A model generated the notes under the pieces. It worked only from the letters and a program-made list of their open reading frames with translations, made no database searches and was not told the DNA's origin. 64,000 nucleotides of DNA, taken from Pedobacter sp. MC2016-14 (GTDB lineage: Bacteria > Bacteroidota > Bacteroidia > Sphingobacteriales > Sphingobacteriaceae). Below are positions 56,259-64,000 of this stretch, one piece after another. Location: positions 1,550,001 through 1,614,000 of the forward strand of contig NZ_JAJMPA010000001.1 of assembly GCF_020991475.1 (NCBI RefSeq). Reading direction: 5' to 3'. The translations under genes and the position numbers were made by a program. Positions within the stretch are counted from its first letter, which is position 1. Every line of letters starts with the position of its first letter.

Positions 56259-56480
56259 CTGATTTTCTGTGGAATTTGCAGTTCGTACGCCACTTGTTCC
56301 CAATCAGGGATTTGCTCCTGAGTGTTCGTAACTATTTTGTAGTCTGTTTGACGCTATATTTGTCAGCGATTTTAAAACATCCTTTAATTCAATATCCGTT
56401 CTTTTTGTTGTTTACAGATAGTGCGTTGGCAACTTGGGTCACTGTACGCATGGTTTTAAGAATAGGTTAGGTCATACCGT

Positions 56481-56517
56481 TGATAATGTTATATTCAATT
56501 ATCACTACAATGATAAT
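56481..56517. promoter_or_regulatory. Operator-like cluster of TGATAAT half-sites
   Basis: TGATAAT at 56481-56487, its complement ATTATCA at 56498-56504, and TGATAAT again at 56511-56517. The last two form an inverted repeat with a 6-bp spacer. They lie 29-65 bp upstream of the -7 box at 56546 and about 63-99 bp before the DUF4007 start. A repressor or activator site for the operon is likely; the winged-helix-like N-terminus of the DUF4007 protein is a candidate binder. Confidence 0.45.
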
Positions 56518-56545
56518 AAATAAAGAACTTTCTTATATTAAGGAT

Positions 56546-56553
56546 TATCTTTG
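56546..56553 (+). promoter_or_regulatory. -7 box of the DUF4007 operon
   Basis: TATCTTTG matches TAnnTTTG exactly and would start transcription near 56560, 20 bp before the ATG. No good -33 TTTG is seen, which is compatible with an activated promoter using the TGATAAT sites upstream. Confidence 0.5.
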
Positions 56554-56579
56554 TAGCCTTGTATTTAAGAATCAAATAA

Positions 56580-57461
56580 ATGAAAATAGGATTTAGTGGA
56601 CACGAAACTTTTGTGTGCCGGCAATTTTGGCTCAAAAAGGGTTTTGATTACATTAAAAATGGAAGTTCTTTTTCACGAGAAGAGGCCGTAATAGAATTAG
56701 GTGTAGGAAGAAATATGGTTTCTGCAATCAGGTTTTGGCTCAAGGGATTTGATGTTTTAGATAAGGACCATGAGAGTCTTACTGAACTTGGAAGTTATTT
56801 GTTTGAGGATGGAACGGGTAAAGATCCTTTTCTTGAAGATACTGCTTCTTTGTGGTTGCTGCATTATTCAATCATAAAAAATGAAAAGGTATTTATATTC
56901 AACTCTTTCTTTAATGAGTTTTCAAAAGAAAAAGTTGAATTCACGAAAGATCACCTTATCACTTTTTTAAAACGTAAGACGGAGGAAAGTGATTTACGGC
57001 TATTTAGTGCTAAAACATATGAATCGGACGCAAATGTTTTTATTCGTACCTATCTTAGGTCTGTCGACGGTAAGGCTGACATTGAAGATGAAACATCAAA
57101 CCTACTTACTGAACTAAATCTGATTACGCCCTTTACGTTCAGGGATGTAGATAATAAATTGGTTCAGTGGTATAAATTAAACCAAACAAATAGAGAAGAA
57201 GTTCCTGTTCACTTAATATTATTTGCAATTATGGATAGGTATGAAAATAATAATTCCATTGCTTTTAATGAATTACTGGAAGGTGTGAATGCCCCTGGAG
57301 CAATATTTTCAATTACTGAATCTGGATTGGAGAATAAATTAAGAGAGGCTGTAGAACACTGGCCTACAAATTTAATATATAATAGCACAGCAGGAAATAG
57401 GGTATTGCAGATAAGAAAGCCCTTAGATAAGTGGTCAGTTTTAAATGAGTATTATGGTTAA
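56580..57461 (+). CDS. DUF4007 family protein
   Basis: 293 aa. It opens with the family signature KIGFSGHETFVCRQFWLKKG, then a winged-helix-like block at about 33-60 (REEAVIELGVGRNMVSAIRF). DUF4007 genes are found beside PAPS-reductase/DndC-like genes and large ATPases in defence loci including phosphorothioation-linked ones; no biochemical role is established to my knowledge. The stop overlaps the ATPase start by 17 bp. DNA binding is inferred from the helix-turn-helix-like region. First gene of an AT-rich operon. Confidence 0.88.
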   Translation: MKIGFSGHETFVCRQFWLKKGFDYIKNGSSFSREEAVIELGVGRNMVSAIRFWLKGFDVLDKDHESLTELGSYLFEDGTGKDPFLEDTASLWLLHYSIIKNEKVFIFNSFFNEFSKEKVEFTKDHLITFLKRKTEESDLRLFSAKTYESDANVFIRTYLRSVDGKADIEDETSNLLTELNLITPFTFRDVDNKLVQWYKLNQTNREEVPVHLILFAIMDRYENNNSIAFNELLEGVNAPGAIFSITESGLENKLREAVEHWPTNLIYNSTAGNRVLQIRKPLDKWSVLNEYYG

Positions 57462-60400
57462 GCAGTTTTCACCATCTACCAATATATTGGATAATAATAT
57501 TGATTTCACTCAATATATTATCACCTCAAATGTACAGGCGGTTTTTGACGAAATAACTTCAAGTTATGCTAGTGGATTTCGTTCATTTAATCTTGTTGGG
57601 GCTTATGGGACGGGCAAGTCTACATTTTTGTCGGCTCTGGAATGTCATTTGCAGGGGCAAAAACTATTCTTCGATTTAAAGAAATGGTTCACATCAGCTG
57701 AATTTGTTTCTGTTAAAATCGTTGGTTCATACGACTCAATTCTTGAAAAGATTGCTGAAACTTTAGGTATCCAGGCAAGCAGCCCTAGTGAGTTACTGAG
57801 TGGTCTCGATCGGTATGTGAAAGCCCATAATTTAAAGGGAAATGGAGTACTGCTTATAATTGATGAATTTGGTAAGTTTTTAGAATATGCGGCTGCGCAC
57901 AATTCAGAGAAAGAGTTATATCTTCTGCAACAACTTGCTGAATATGCCAATACCAAGAGCAATGAATTTTTACTTATAACTACCTTGCATCAAGATTTTT
58001 CAGCCTATGCAGGTAAGTTAAGTAAGGCCCAAAAAAACGAATGGGTTAAAGTTAAAGGACGTTTCAACGAAATTATATTTAATGAACCCGTTGAACAGCT
58101 CCTATTTTTAGCAGGTAAAAGATTAAATGGGTCAATACCTAAGGATAGGAAGAAGCAATTTGATGATATATATGAAGTAATTAATGAGTCAAATGCTTTC
58201 CCTTTGCGTGATTTCTTTAATGAAACCTTTGCAGAACAATTATACCCCCTTGATATCTTATCCGCTGCTACCTTGGCTCTTGCGTTGCAGGAATATGGGC
58301 AAAATGAACGCTCTCTATTTACATTTTTAGATAGTGACACCCAGAAAGGGATCAACGGGTTTGACAGTGAAAAAAATAGTTTCTATTCATTATCGCATGT
58401 TTATGACTATTTAAACCAAAGTCTACACTCAATTATAAAGTCTAAACTTAATCCAGATTATTCAAAATGGGCTGCAATCCGTATAGCCTTAGAACGTGCA
58501 GAGGGCGAATTTGCGTTCAAAAAACATAGCTTATATTTCAAAATAATCAAGACGATAGGGCTTTTAAATATTTTTTCAAGTTCGGGAGCAAAATTAGATG
58601 AAGCATTTCTGCAAACCTACGTTACAAATGCGGATGGAGAGGCGCTAGATGATGCCATTCAAAAATTAAGCGAAAAACAAATTATTCGTTACAATCCTTA
58701 TGCTCACCGTTACAATTTTACCGAGGGAACAAGTGTAGACATTGACGAGGCGATTCAAAAAGCAGCAGCAGATGTAACAAAAAATGCAGATTTAATTGGA
58801 TATCTAACAAAATATTTTTCATTATCTACCGTCTCTGCCAAAAGGGCATATTTTGAATATGGAACTCCTAGGATTTTTGAATATAGAATTACAGAAGAAT
58901 TATATAATAAGTATCCTGAAGATGAAATAGATGGCTTTATAAATCTGATATTTAATGACAGCTTGTCAAACGAAGATATTAAAGCTGAATCTAAAAAAAC
59001 TGATGCCGCCATTCTTTATGGCAATTTTAAAAATTCAGCTGATATAAAACATCTTGTTGAGGATATACAGAAAGCAGAAATTGTTACATTAAAATATCCG
59101 AAAGACCGAGTTGTACAGCAAGAAATGGGGCAAATAATAGACTTGCAAAAGAGTCTGCTTACGCATCTGGTTTTGGGAAGCTTTTTTAATGAAGATATTG
59201 TGCAATGGTTTTTTAGAGGAGAAAAAATTACCGTAAATAACAGTAGGGCTTTTAATACAGAACTTTCAAATATTTGCCAGTCTGTTTATTGGAAAACACC
59301 AGTACTCAAGAGCGAGTTGATCAACAAATCAAAACTTTCTCCAGCCGTTGGCACGGCAAGAAAAGAACTTTTAAAAGTAATTGTTGAGAATCCTGAACAG
59401 GAATATCTTGGAATTGAGGGTTTCCCGCCTGAAAAAAGCATTTACCTTTCTCTATTAAAGGAAACAAACATTCATGCCTTTAAGAATGGGCAGTGGCAAT
59501 TCGAACAAAGCATTACAGGCAGTTTCAGGGAGCTTTTCGATGAATGCAATAGATTTATTGAAGCATCTAAGGGTGCCGAAAGAACCATTGATGAGCTGTA
59601 TACCATTTTAAGTAAGCAGCCTTTTAAACTGAAAAGAGGTTTTCTTGATTTTTGGATTCCTATATGTCTCTTTATAAGGAACGAAAGCTTTGCCCTGTAT
59701 GGAAAGAATGGCTTTGTACCCGATATCGATTTTAACGTTTTAGAACTATTAATAAAGAATCCCAAAGATTATCATATTAAGGCTTTTGATTCCGATGGTA
59801 TAAGAGTTCAGTTATTTAATAAATATAGAGAGTTTCTTAGCTTGGAAGAATTGGAGCAAACTTCCAATGAGAGCTTTATTAAGACTGTAGTTCCGTTTAT
59901 TAAATTTTACAAGGATCTAAAGGAATATACTAAACAAACAAAAAAGATATCTAAAAAAGCCATAAAAATAAGGTCGGCATTAGCTAATTCGATAGACCCA
60001 GAAAGGCTATTTTTTGAGCAATTCCCTGAAGCATTAGGCTATGATATTATTCAGTTGAACAAAGAACCTGAATTGCTTAAAAAATTTATCGACGATCTAC
60101 AAACCTCGGTGAGGGAATTGAGAGGTACATATGATGAATTGTTGAACAGATTTGAAGCGATCATTAATTCATTATGGGACGTTTCTCTTGATTTTAATAG
60201 CTATAAGCCAAAGCTAAGGGCTAGATATGACAACTCATTAAAACAAAGTCTGTTGCTACCCCGTCAAAAAACCTTTTATGATCGTTTATTATCACCATTA
60301 GATGATCGTAATGCATGGCTATCGTCAGTGTCTCAATCGGTCATTGGTAAAACATTAGACAGGATAAATGATGATGAAGAGCACGTGCTTTATGATAAAT

Positions 60401-60669
60401 TTTTAAATGCAATTCACGAGTTAGATAATCTAAACGACATTTATCTTCAAAATGTAGATTTAAATACAGAAGATGTATTTAAGTTAGAGATTACTCAGCC
60501 CCAGTTTGGCTTAAGTAATAAGATAATCCGGTTGCCAAAACCAAGAACGGAAAGCATTTTAGATTTCGAAAAAAAGCTAGAAGAAATATTTTCAAAAGAA
60601 CAAAGTTTAACTAAAATCGCTATATTAGCTAATCTTCTAAAAAAGGAATTGGAGAATGAGCGGAATTAG
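57445..60669 (+). CDS. Large P-loop ATPase of the DUF4007 operon
   Basis: 1074 aa. N-terminal AAA/STAND-like NTPase with Walker A VGAYGTGKST (residues 51-60) and Walker B LLIIDEFGKFLE (136-147), then TTLHQDFSAYAGKL in the sensor region; the ~750 residues after that are helical and unassigned. The pattern recalls the ATPases of BREX, Dpt and similar defence loci, without being any of them on inspection. It overlaps the gene before by 17 bp (an alternative ATG at 57454 also overlaps) and the gene after by 14 bp, so expression is strongly coupled. Confidence 0.85.
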   Translation: MSIMVKQFSPSTNILDNNIDFTQYIITSNVQAVFDEITSSYASGFRSFNLVGAYGTGKSTFLSALECHLQGQKLFFDLKKWFTSAEFVSVKIVGSYDSILEKIAETLGIQASSPSELLSGLDRYVKAHNLKGNGVLLIIDEFGKFLEYAAAHNSEKELYLLQQLAEYANTKSNEFLLITTLHQDFSAYAGKLSKAQKNEWVKVKGRFNEIIFNEPVEQLLFLAGKRLNGSIPKDRKKQFDDIYEVINESNAFPLRDFFNETFAEQLYPLDILSAATLALALQEYGQNERSLFTFLDSDTQKGINGFDSEKNSFYSLSHVYDYLNQSLHSIIKSKLNPDYSKWAAIRIALERAEGEFAFKKHSLYFKIIKTIGLLNIFSSSGAKLDEAFLQTYVTNADGEALDDAIQKLSEKQIIRYNPYAHRYNFTEGTSVDIDEAIQKAAADVTKNADLIGYLTKYFSLSTVSAKRAYFEYGTPRIFEYRITEELYNKYPEDEIDGFINLIFNDSLSNEDIKAESKKTDAAILYGNFKNSADIKHLVEDIQKAEIVTLKYPKDRVVQQEMGQIIDLQKSLLTHLVLGSFFNEDIVQWFFRGEKITVNNSRAFNTELSNICQSVYWKTPVLKSELINKSKLSPAVGTARKELLKVIVENPEQEYLGIEGFPPEKSIYLSLLKETNIHAFKNGQWQFEQSITGSFRELFDECNRFIEASKGAERTIDELYTILSKQPFKLKRGFLDFWIPICLFIRNESFALYGKNGFVPDIDFNVLELLIKNPKDYHIKAFDSDGIRVQLFNKYREFLSLEELEQTSNESFIKTVVPFIKFYKDLKEYTKQTKKISKKAIKIRSALANSIDPERLFFEQFPEALGYDIIQLNKEPELLKKFIDDLQTSVRELRGTYDELLNRFEAIINSLWDVSLDFNSYKPKLRARYDNSLKQSLLLPRQKTFYDRLLSPLDDRNAWLSSVSQSVIGKTLDRINDDEEHVLYDKFLNAIHELDNLNDIYLQNVDLNTEDVFKLEITQPQFGLSNKIIRLPKPRTESILDFEKKLEEIFSKEQSLTKIAILANLLKKELENERN

Positions 60670-61768
60670 TACTGTAAAACACGTGTTAGGCATTTCAGGG
60701 GGCAAAGATAGTGCTGCGCTTGCTATTTATATGCGAAGCTTATATCCTCAATTGGATATTGAGTTTTATACTTGTGATACGGGTAAGGAGTTAGAAGAAA
60801 CCTATCAGCTTATTTCCAACTTGGAAACGTACTTGGGAGTTAAAATAAATACCTTGTACGCCAATACTGCTGATCATGATAACCCTTTTGATTTTTATCA
60901 TCAGTTATTTGGAGGTTATTTGCCATCATCAAATGCTCGTTGGTGTACTCGAAAGTTGAAAATAGAACCATTTGAAAACTATATAGGGGATACTCCTACA
61001 ATATCTTATGTAGGCATTCGTGGAGACGAAGAACGGGAAGGTTATATTTCTACGAAGTCAACCGTTCAGTCAATATTCCCATTCCGTAGAAATATATGGA
61101 GTGAAGAAGTAGTTGGAATGGTTCTGAAAAATGAAAACAATGATCATTTAAACGCGCTTTATAAAGACCTGCTGACAACTCCTTTATATAATCGAGCTAA
61201 GGACGTTGTAGCAACCCCAGTCTCTTCCTCATTTAGCCAAAATCAAAAGATGAATGCTTTAATGGGATTAGGTATCAAAGAATTTAACCATGCAGTATTT
61301 CAATCTTTAAGAGGTACAAATTTACCCATAGGCTCTGTAGATTCATTTCCATTAATTGAAAATGAAGATATCTTAGTAAGAGAGGATATTTTTAGAATCT
61401 TACGTGAAAGCGGTGTTGGCGTGCCTGCATACTATGAAGAAATCCCTTACGAAATAAATGGGCAGATTGGGAAGTACAATCGCAGTCGTTCTGGATGTTT
61501 TTTCTGTTTTTTTCAGCGTAAAATTGAGTGGGTTTGGCTATATGAACAAAATCCATCCAAATTCTTTTTGGCCATGGAATATGAAAAAGATGGTTATACA
61601 TGGATGCAAAATGAACGTTTGGAAGAGTTAATTAATCCAAAACGTATAAAACAAATTAAACAAGAATTCTTAACCAAACAACAAAATGCTGCTCAGAATT
61701 TCCGCTCAAACAGACTTATTGACATACTTGATGCAGAAGAGGAGGGTTGTGCAGCCTGTTTTATCTAA
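60656..61768 (+). CDS. PP-loop (PAPS reductase/DndC-like) protein
   Basis: 370 aa. PP-loop SGGKDS at 14-19 binds ATP for adenylation; C97 lies in ARWCTRKLKIEPFE, the typical PAPS-reductase-family segment; further cysteines form C281-x-x-C284 (SGCFFCFF) and a terminal C365-x-x-C368. DndC, which brings sulfur to DNA in phosphorothioation, is of this superfamily and uses an Fe-S cluster. Whether this protein modifies DNA, RNA or a nucleotide is unknown. It overlaps the ATPase gene by 14 bp and is 3 bp before the GHKL gene. Confidence 0.88.
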   Translation: MSGISTVKHVLGISGGKDSAALAIYMRSLYPQLDIEFYTCDTGKELEETYQLISNLETYLGVKINTLYANTADHDNPFDFYHQLFGGYLPSSNARWCTRKLKIEPFENYIGDTPTISYVGIRGDEEREGYISTKSTVQSIFPFRRNIWSEEVVGMVLKNENNDHLNALYKDLLTTPLYNRAKDVVATPVSSSFSQNQKMNALMGLGIKEFNHAVFQSLRGTNLPIGSVDSFPLIENEDILVREDIFRILRESGVGVPAYYEEIPYEINGQIGKYNRSRSGCFFCFFQRKIEWVWLYEQNPSKFFLAMEYEKDGYTWMQNERLEELINPKRIKQIKQEFLTKQQNAAQNFRSNRLIDILDAEEEGCAACFI

Positions 61769-61771
61769 ACA

Positions 61772-64000
61772 ATGATTGAAAGATTAAAGCATAAATTTAC
61801 ATCTGGAGCAATGTCCATCATACAAATGGGCGAAGAACAGATTGGACACCCGTCAACAGCAATAAATGAATTGGTGAAAAATGCATATGATGCAGATGCC
61901 GGTAAATGTTATGTTTATACTCAATATGACAGAGATCCTAATCGGAACTTTTTAATCGTTGCAGATAATGGGCTTGGCATGGATTATAAAACGCTTTTCG
62001 GTGATTGGCTTATTACATCAAGAAGTAGTAAAAGAGAGGAAGATAAAGAGCAAAGGAAAAGCCTAATCTATGAAAGACTCTATTTAGGTTCTAAAGGTAT
62101 TGGCAGATTAGCGGCTATGGCTTTGGGAAGATATCTTACTGTTATAACAAAAAAAGCTAACGATAATGAATACAATTGGTTAAGAATCGATAGGGAAATC
62201 TTCAGAGTAGATGGATTGCTTGACGACGTGACATTTTCCGGTGGTAAAATAGACAACTATAGTTTACTTTTCTCAGATGAGGACCTTCTAAAAGAAAATC
62301 CTGGGCTTTCAAAGAATGGTAATTTGATCAATCTAATTTCGGGTGTGCCATTTGATACTTTTAATGAGGGCACAATGATTGTCTTACAAGATGTTGATAA
62401 TTCAATTAAAGCAATTATTGAAAATGAAATAGATGCAAAAGACTTAGAAGAGACCTCTTTTTATAAATCATTAGTGGACCTTATTACACCGTTAAAGCTA
62501 AATGAAGAAATTCAAAAGGAACTTGTTACGGAAGGGTTTATCAAAAGTGAATTAAAAACAAGTAATGGAAGTGGAACATTTGATTTACTTTATGGCTCTA
62601 ACTTTATTTTAGACCACATCAAAGGTAAAGTTGAATTTCTTGAAATTACTCCTTCTAAAATTATAAATTTTTATGATTATAGAGTTTTTGGGAAAGTATC
62701 TGATGATTGTAACGTAACAGGAAAGTATATCTGTAAGCGTTTAGAAAGTGACCTTCGAGAAGAAAATTTAGAAATATCTTCCGAATATTTACTGTCAGAC
62801 GAAAGTCAAAGACTTAGAAATACACTACAACAGCAAGATATTCCCAATAAATACAAAGATAGTGGGGTTGGTGAATTTTATTTTGATATCAGAATTTATG
62901 ATTTAGATGATGACTCAAAAGTTAATATGACTAAGCTGTTAAAAGCTGATGGCAGAAGAAATGCAATGCAGGTAATGAATAAATACCTGGGGTTGAAGGT
63001 GTCTAAAAATGGCTTTGGTGTAAAGCCATATGGAGAAGAAGATCAAGATTGGTTGGGATTAGGGGCTAGAAGGGTAAATAAGCACATAGTGAGCATTGGG
63101 CCAAATCAAATTCTTGGATATGCATTTTTATATTCACCAGAAAATGACGGTCTAAGTGAAAAAACCAATCGAGAGGGCTTTTTTGAAAATAAAGCTTTCA
63201 TTGTATTCAAAAAAATAATTTCTGGAATTTTAGAAGAGGCTGGCCAAAGACGGGCAAAATATAGGCTTTTCCATGGTATGGGTAGAGGACGAGTTTCAAA
63301 TAGACTAGAAAGGCCAGACTCAGAGAAGTTTATTCAATATCTTGCTTCGCGAACGAATGATGATGAAATATTAAAATTTTCGGAACAGTTCGTTTCAGAA
63401 ACAAATTCCGCCCTTGATAATATGCAGGAAACGCTTACATTGTCTCAAAGGCTTGCGACCTTGGGAACTGGTTTGGAGCTAGTTTATCATGAACTTTCAC
63501 AGCCATTAACATCTTTGGGAGGGTCTGTAAGTTCTTTGGAAAAAAACATAAAGAATGTGGCTGATGAAACGCTTAGATCAATCCTGGAGAATCGGTTAGA
63601 AAATGTTTCTTTGTCTATGTATATGATAGAGGAATTGAAAGATTCTTTGAAGCCCGCCATAGGGAAATCCGTACCGAGAGATTTTAAACCAATTGATACA
63701 TTTAAAAAAGTTTTACACCTATTTAGAGATAAAATAGAAAAAGATGGAATAATAATCCATATTTCAACTGCACTAGATAGTTATTCAATTAAAGATATTG
63801 AATATCCATTTTGGATTTCATTTTTAAATATTCTTAACAATGCAATGTACTGGCTAGATTTCACGGATAAAGAAAAAATAATTAATCTTCAGCTAGTAGA
63901 TGGCGGTGCTTTTGTGTTAAGTAATACGAGCCCAAAAATAATTGAGGAAGATCTAGAGGTTATCTTTGGTTATGGTATTTCAGGGAAAAAATTACGGGGT
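61772..64000 (+). CDS. Dual-GHKL ATPase/histidine-kinase-like protein (runs off the window)
   Basis: 743 codons are visible and the frame is open at the edge. The N-terminal half is a Hsp90/MORC/MutL-type GHKL ATPase: N-box INELVKNAYDAD (E33), DNGLGMD (D65), GSKGIGRLA (106-114) and a distal EKTNREGFF. The second half looks like a histidine kinase: a dimerisation helix with LVYHELSQPLTSLGG (H573), then a second GHKL domain with ILNNAMYWL (N689) and FGYGISGKKLRG at the edge. No transmembrane segment. Two GHKL domains in one protein is unusual. It starts 3 bp after the PP-loop gene. Confidence 0.85.
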   Translation, partial: MIERLKHKFTSGAMSIIQMGEEQIGHPSTAINELVKNAYDADAGKCYVYTQYDRDPNRNFLIVADNGLGMDYKTLFGDWLITSRSSKREEDKEQRKSLIYERLYLGSKGIGRLAAMALGRYLTVITKKANDNEYNWLRIDREIFRVDGLLDDVTFSGGKIDNYSLLFSDEDLLKENPGLSKNGNLINLISGVPFDTFNEGTMIVLQDVDNSIKAIIENEIDAKDLEETSFYKSLVDLITPLKLNEEIQKELVTEGFIKSELKTSNGSGTFDLLYGSNFILDHIKGKVEFLEITPSKIINFYDYRVFGKVSDDCNVTGKYICKRLESDLREENLEISSEYLLSDESQRLRNTLQQQDIPNKYKDSGVGEFYFDIRIYDLDDDSKVNMTKLLKADGRRNAMQVMNKYLGLKVSKNGFGVKPYGEEDQDWLGLGARRVNKHIVSIGPNQILGYAFLYSPENDGLSEKTNREGFFENKAFIVFKKIISGILEEAGQRRAKYRLFHGMGRGRVSNRLERPDSEKFIQYLASRTNDDEILKFSEQFVSETNSALDNMQETLTLSQRLATLGTGLELVYHELSQPLTSLGGSVSSLEKNIKNVADETLRSILENRLENVSLSMYMIEELKDSLKPAIGKSVPRDFKPIDTFKKVLHLFRDKIEKDGIIIHISTALDSYSIKDIEYPFWISFLNILNNAMYWLDFTDKEKIINLQLVDGGAFVLSNTSPKIIEEDLEVIFGYGISGKKLRG

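Noticed and set aside
56112..56303. 63-aa minus-strand ORF rich in Cys/Ile/Ser
   Set aside because: It is the antisense translation of the AAATGAGGGAGCAAATG repeats.
56580..64000. Complete Dnd, Dpt or Ssp phosphorothioation system
   Set aside because: Only a DndC-like protein and a DUF4007 partner are seen; dndB, dndD, dndE, cysteine desulfurase and known restriction genes are not in the window, though they could lie beyond 64000.

Overview
The window looks like chromosome from a Bacteroidota bacterium of the Sphingobacteriaceae, probably Pedobacter or a close relative. The grounds are the gene families present (DUF6266, the TlpA-like protein, the GH3/LptB/RecJ run, the pdxA-DUF177-rpmF-plsX run), the scarcity of Shine-Dalgarno sequences, and several promoters with a Bacteroidota -7 box (TAnnTTTG), two of which also have a well-placed -33 TTTG. 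I recognise no rRNA, tRNA, CRISPR array, integrase or intact insertion sequence.

Layout. 1-2144: minus-strand housekeeping run pdxA, DUF177, rpmF, plsX (cut by the edge). 2145-3342: decayed DNA with two gene remnants and a 17-bp inverted repeat. 3343-4857: a secreted TlpA-type thioredoxin. 5044-14138: a GAF/sigma-54 activator divergent from an eight-gene plus-strand operon (YcaC-like hydrolase, alginate-export porin, orphan M17 N-domain, amidohydrolase, DoxX, DUF1275, TMEM175 channel, alpha/beta hydrolase) that looks like uptake and hydrolysis of an unidentified amide or ester. 14416-21001: stress block with an ECF sigma factor, an ankyrin protein, catalase HPII, a DUF892 protein and a multi-PAS histidine kinase. 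21313-33605: mostly core metabolism and maintenance (acyl-CoA dehydrogenase, ppnP, 2OG oxygenase, GH3, lptB, recJ, MBL hydrolase, response regulator, gcvP). 33681-36682: pdxJ and a GT39-type glycosyltransferase, separated by seven tandem copies of a ~72-bp hairpin repeat. 36749-51825: ahcY, bacilliredoxin, serine hydrolase, mutL, two rhomboids, an EEP hydrolase, cysS, an NTF2-like protein, a degenerate GDPD, MoxR, a SurA-like PPIase and a protein resembling DNA polymerase III psi.

Accessory end. 51899-55951 is a compact minus-strand group that reads as a lysis cassette (holin-like membrane protein, CHAP/NlpC-like hydrolase with an N-terminal membrane segment, lipoprotein with a C-terminal TM helix as in unimolecular spanins) beside DUF6266 and an RteC-like protein; no virion genes are visible. 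56580-64000 is a visibly AT-richer plus-strand operon with overlapping genes: DUF4007 with a likely winged helix, a 1074-aa P-loop ATPase, a DndC/PAPS-reductase-like PP-loop protein with several cysteines, and a protein with two GHKL ATPase modules that runs off the window. This is the best candidate for an uncharacterised, probably anti-phage system. It recalls DNA phosphorothioation loci but has no recognisable dndB, dndD, dndE or cysteine desulfurase within the window.
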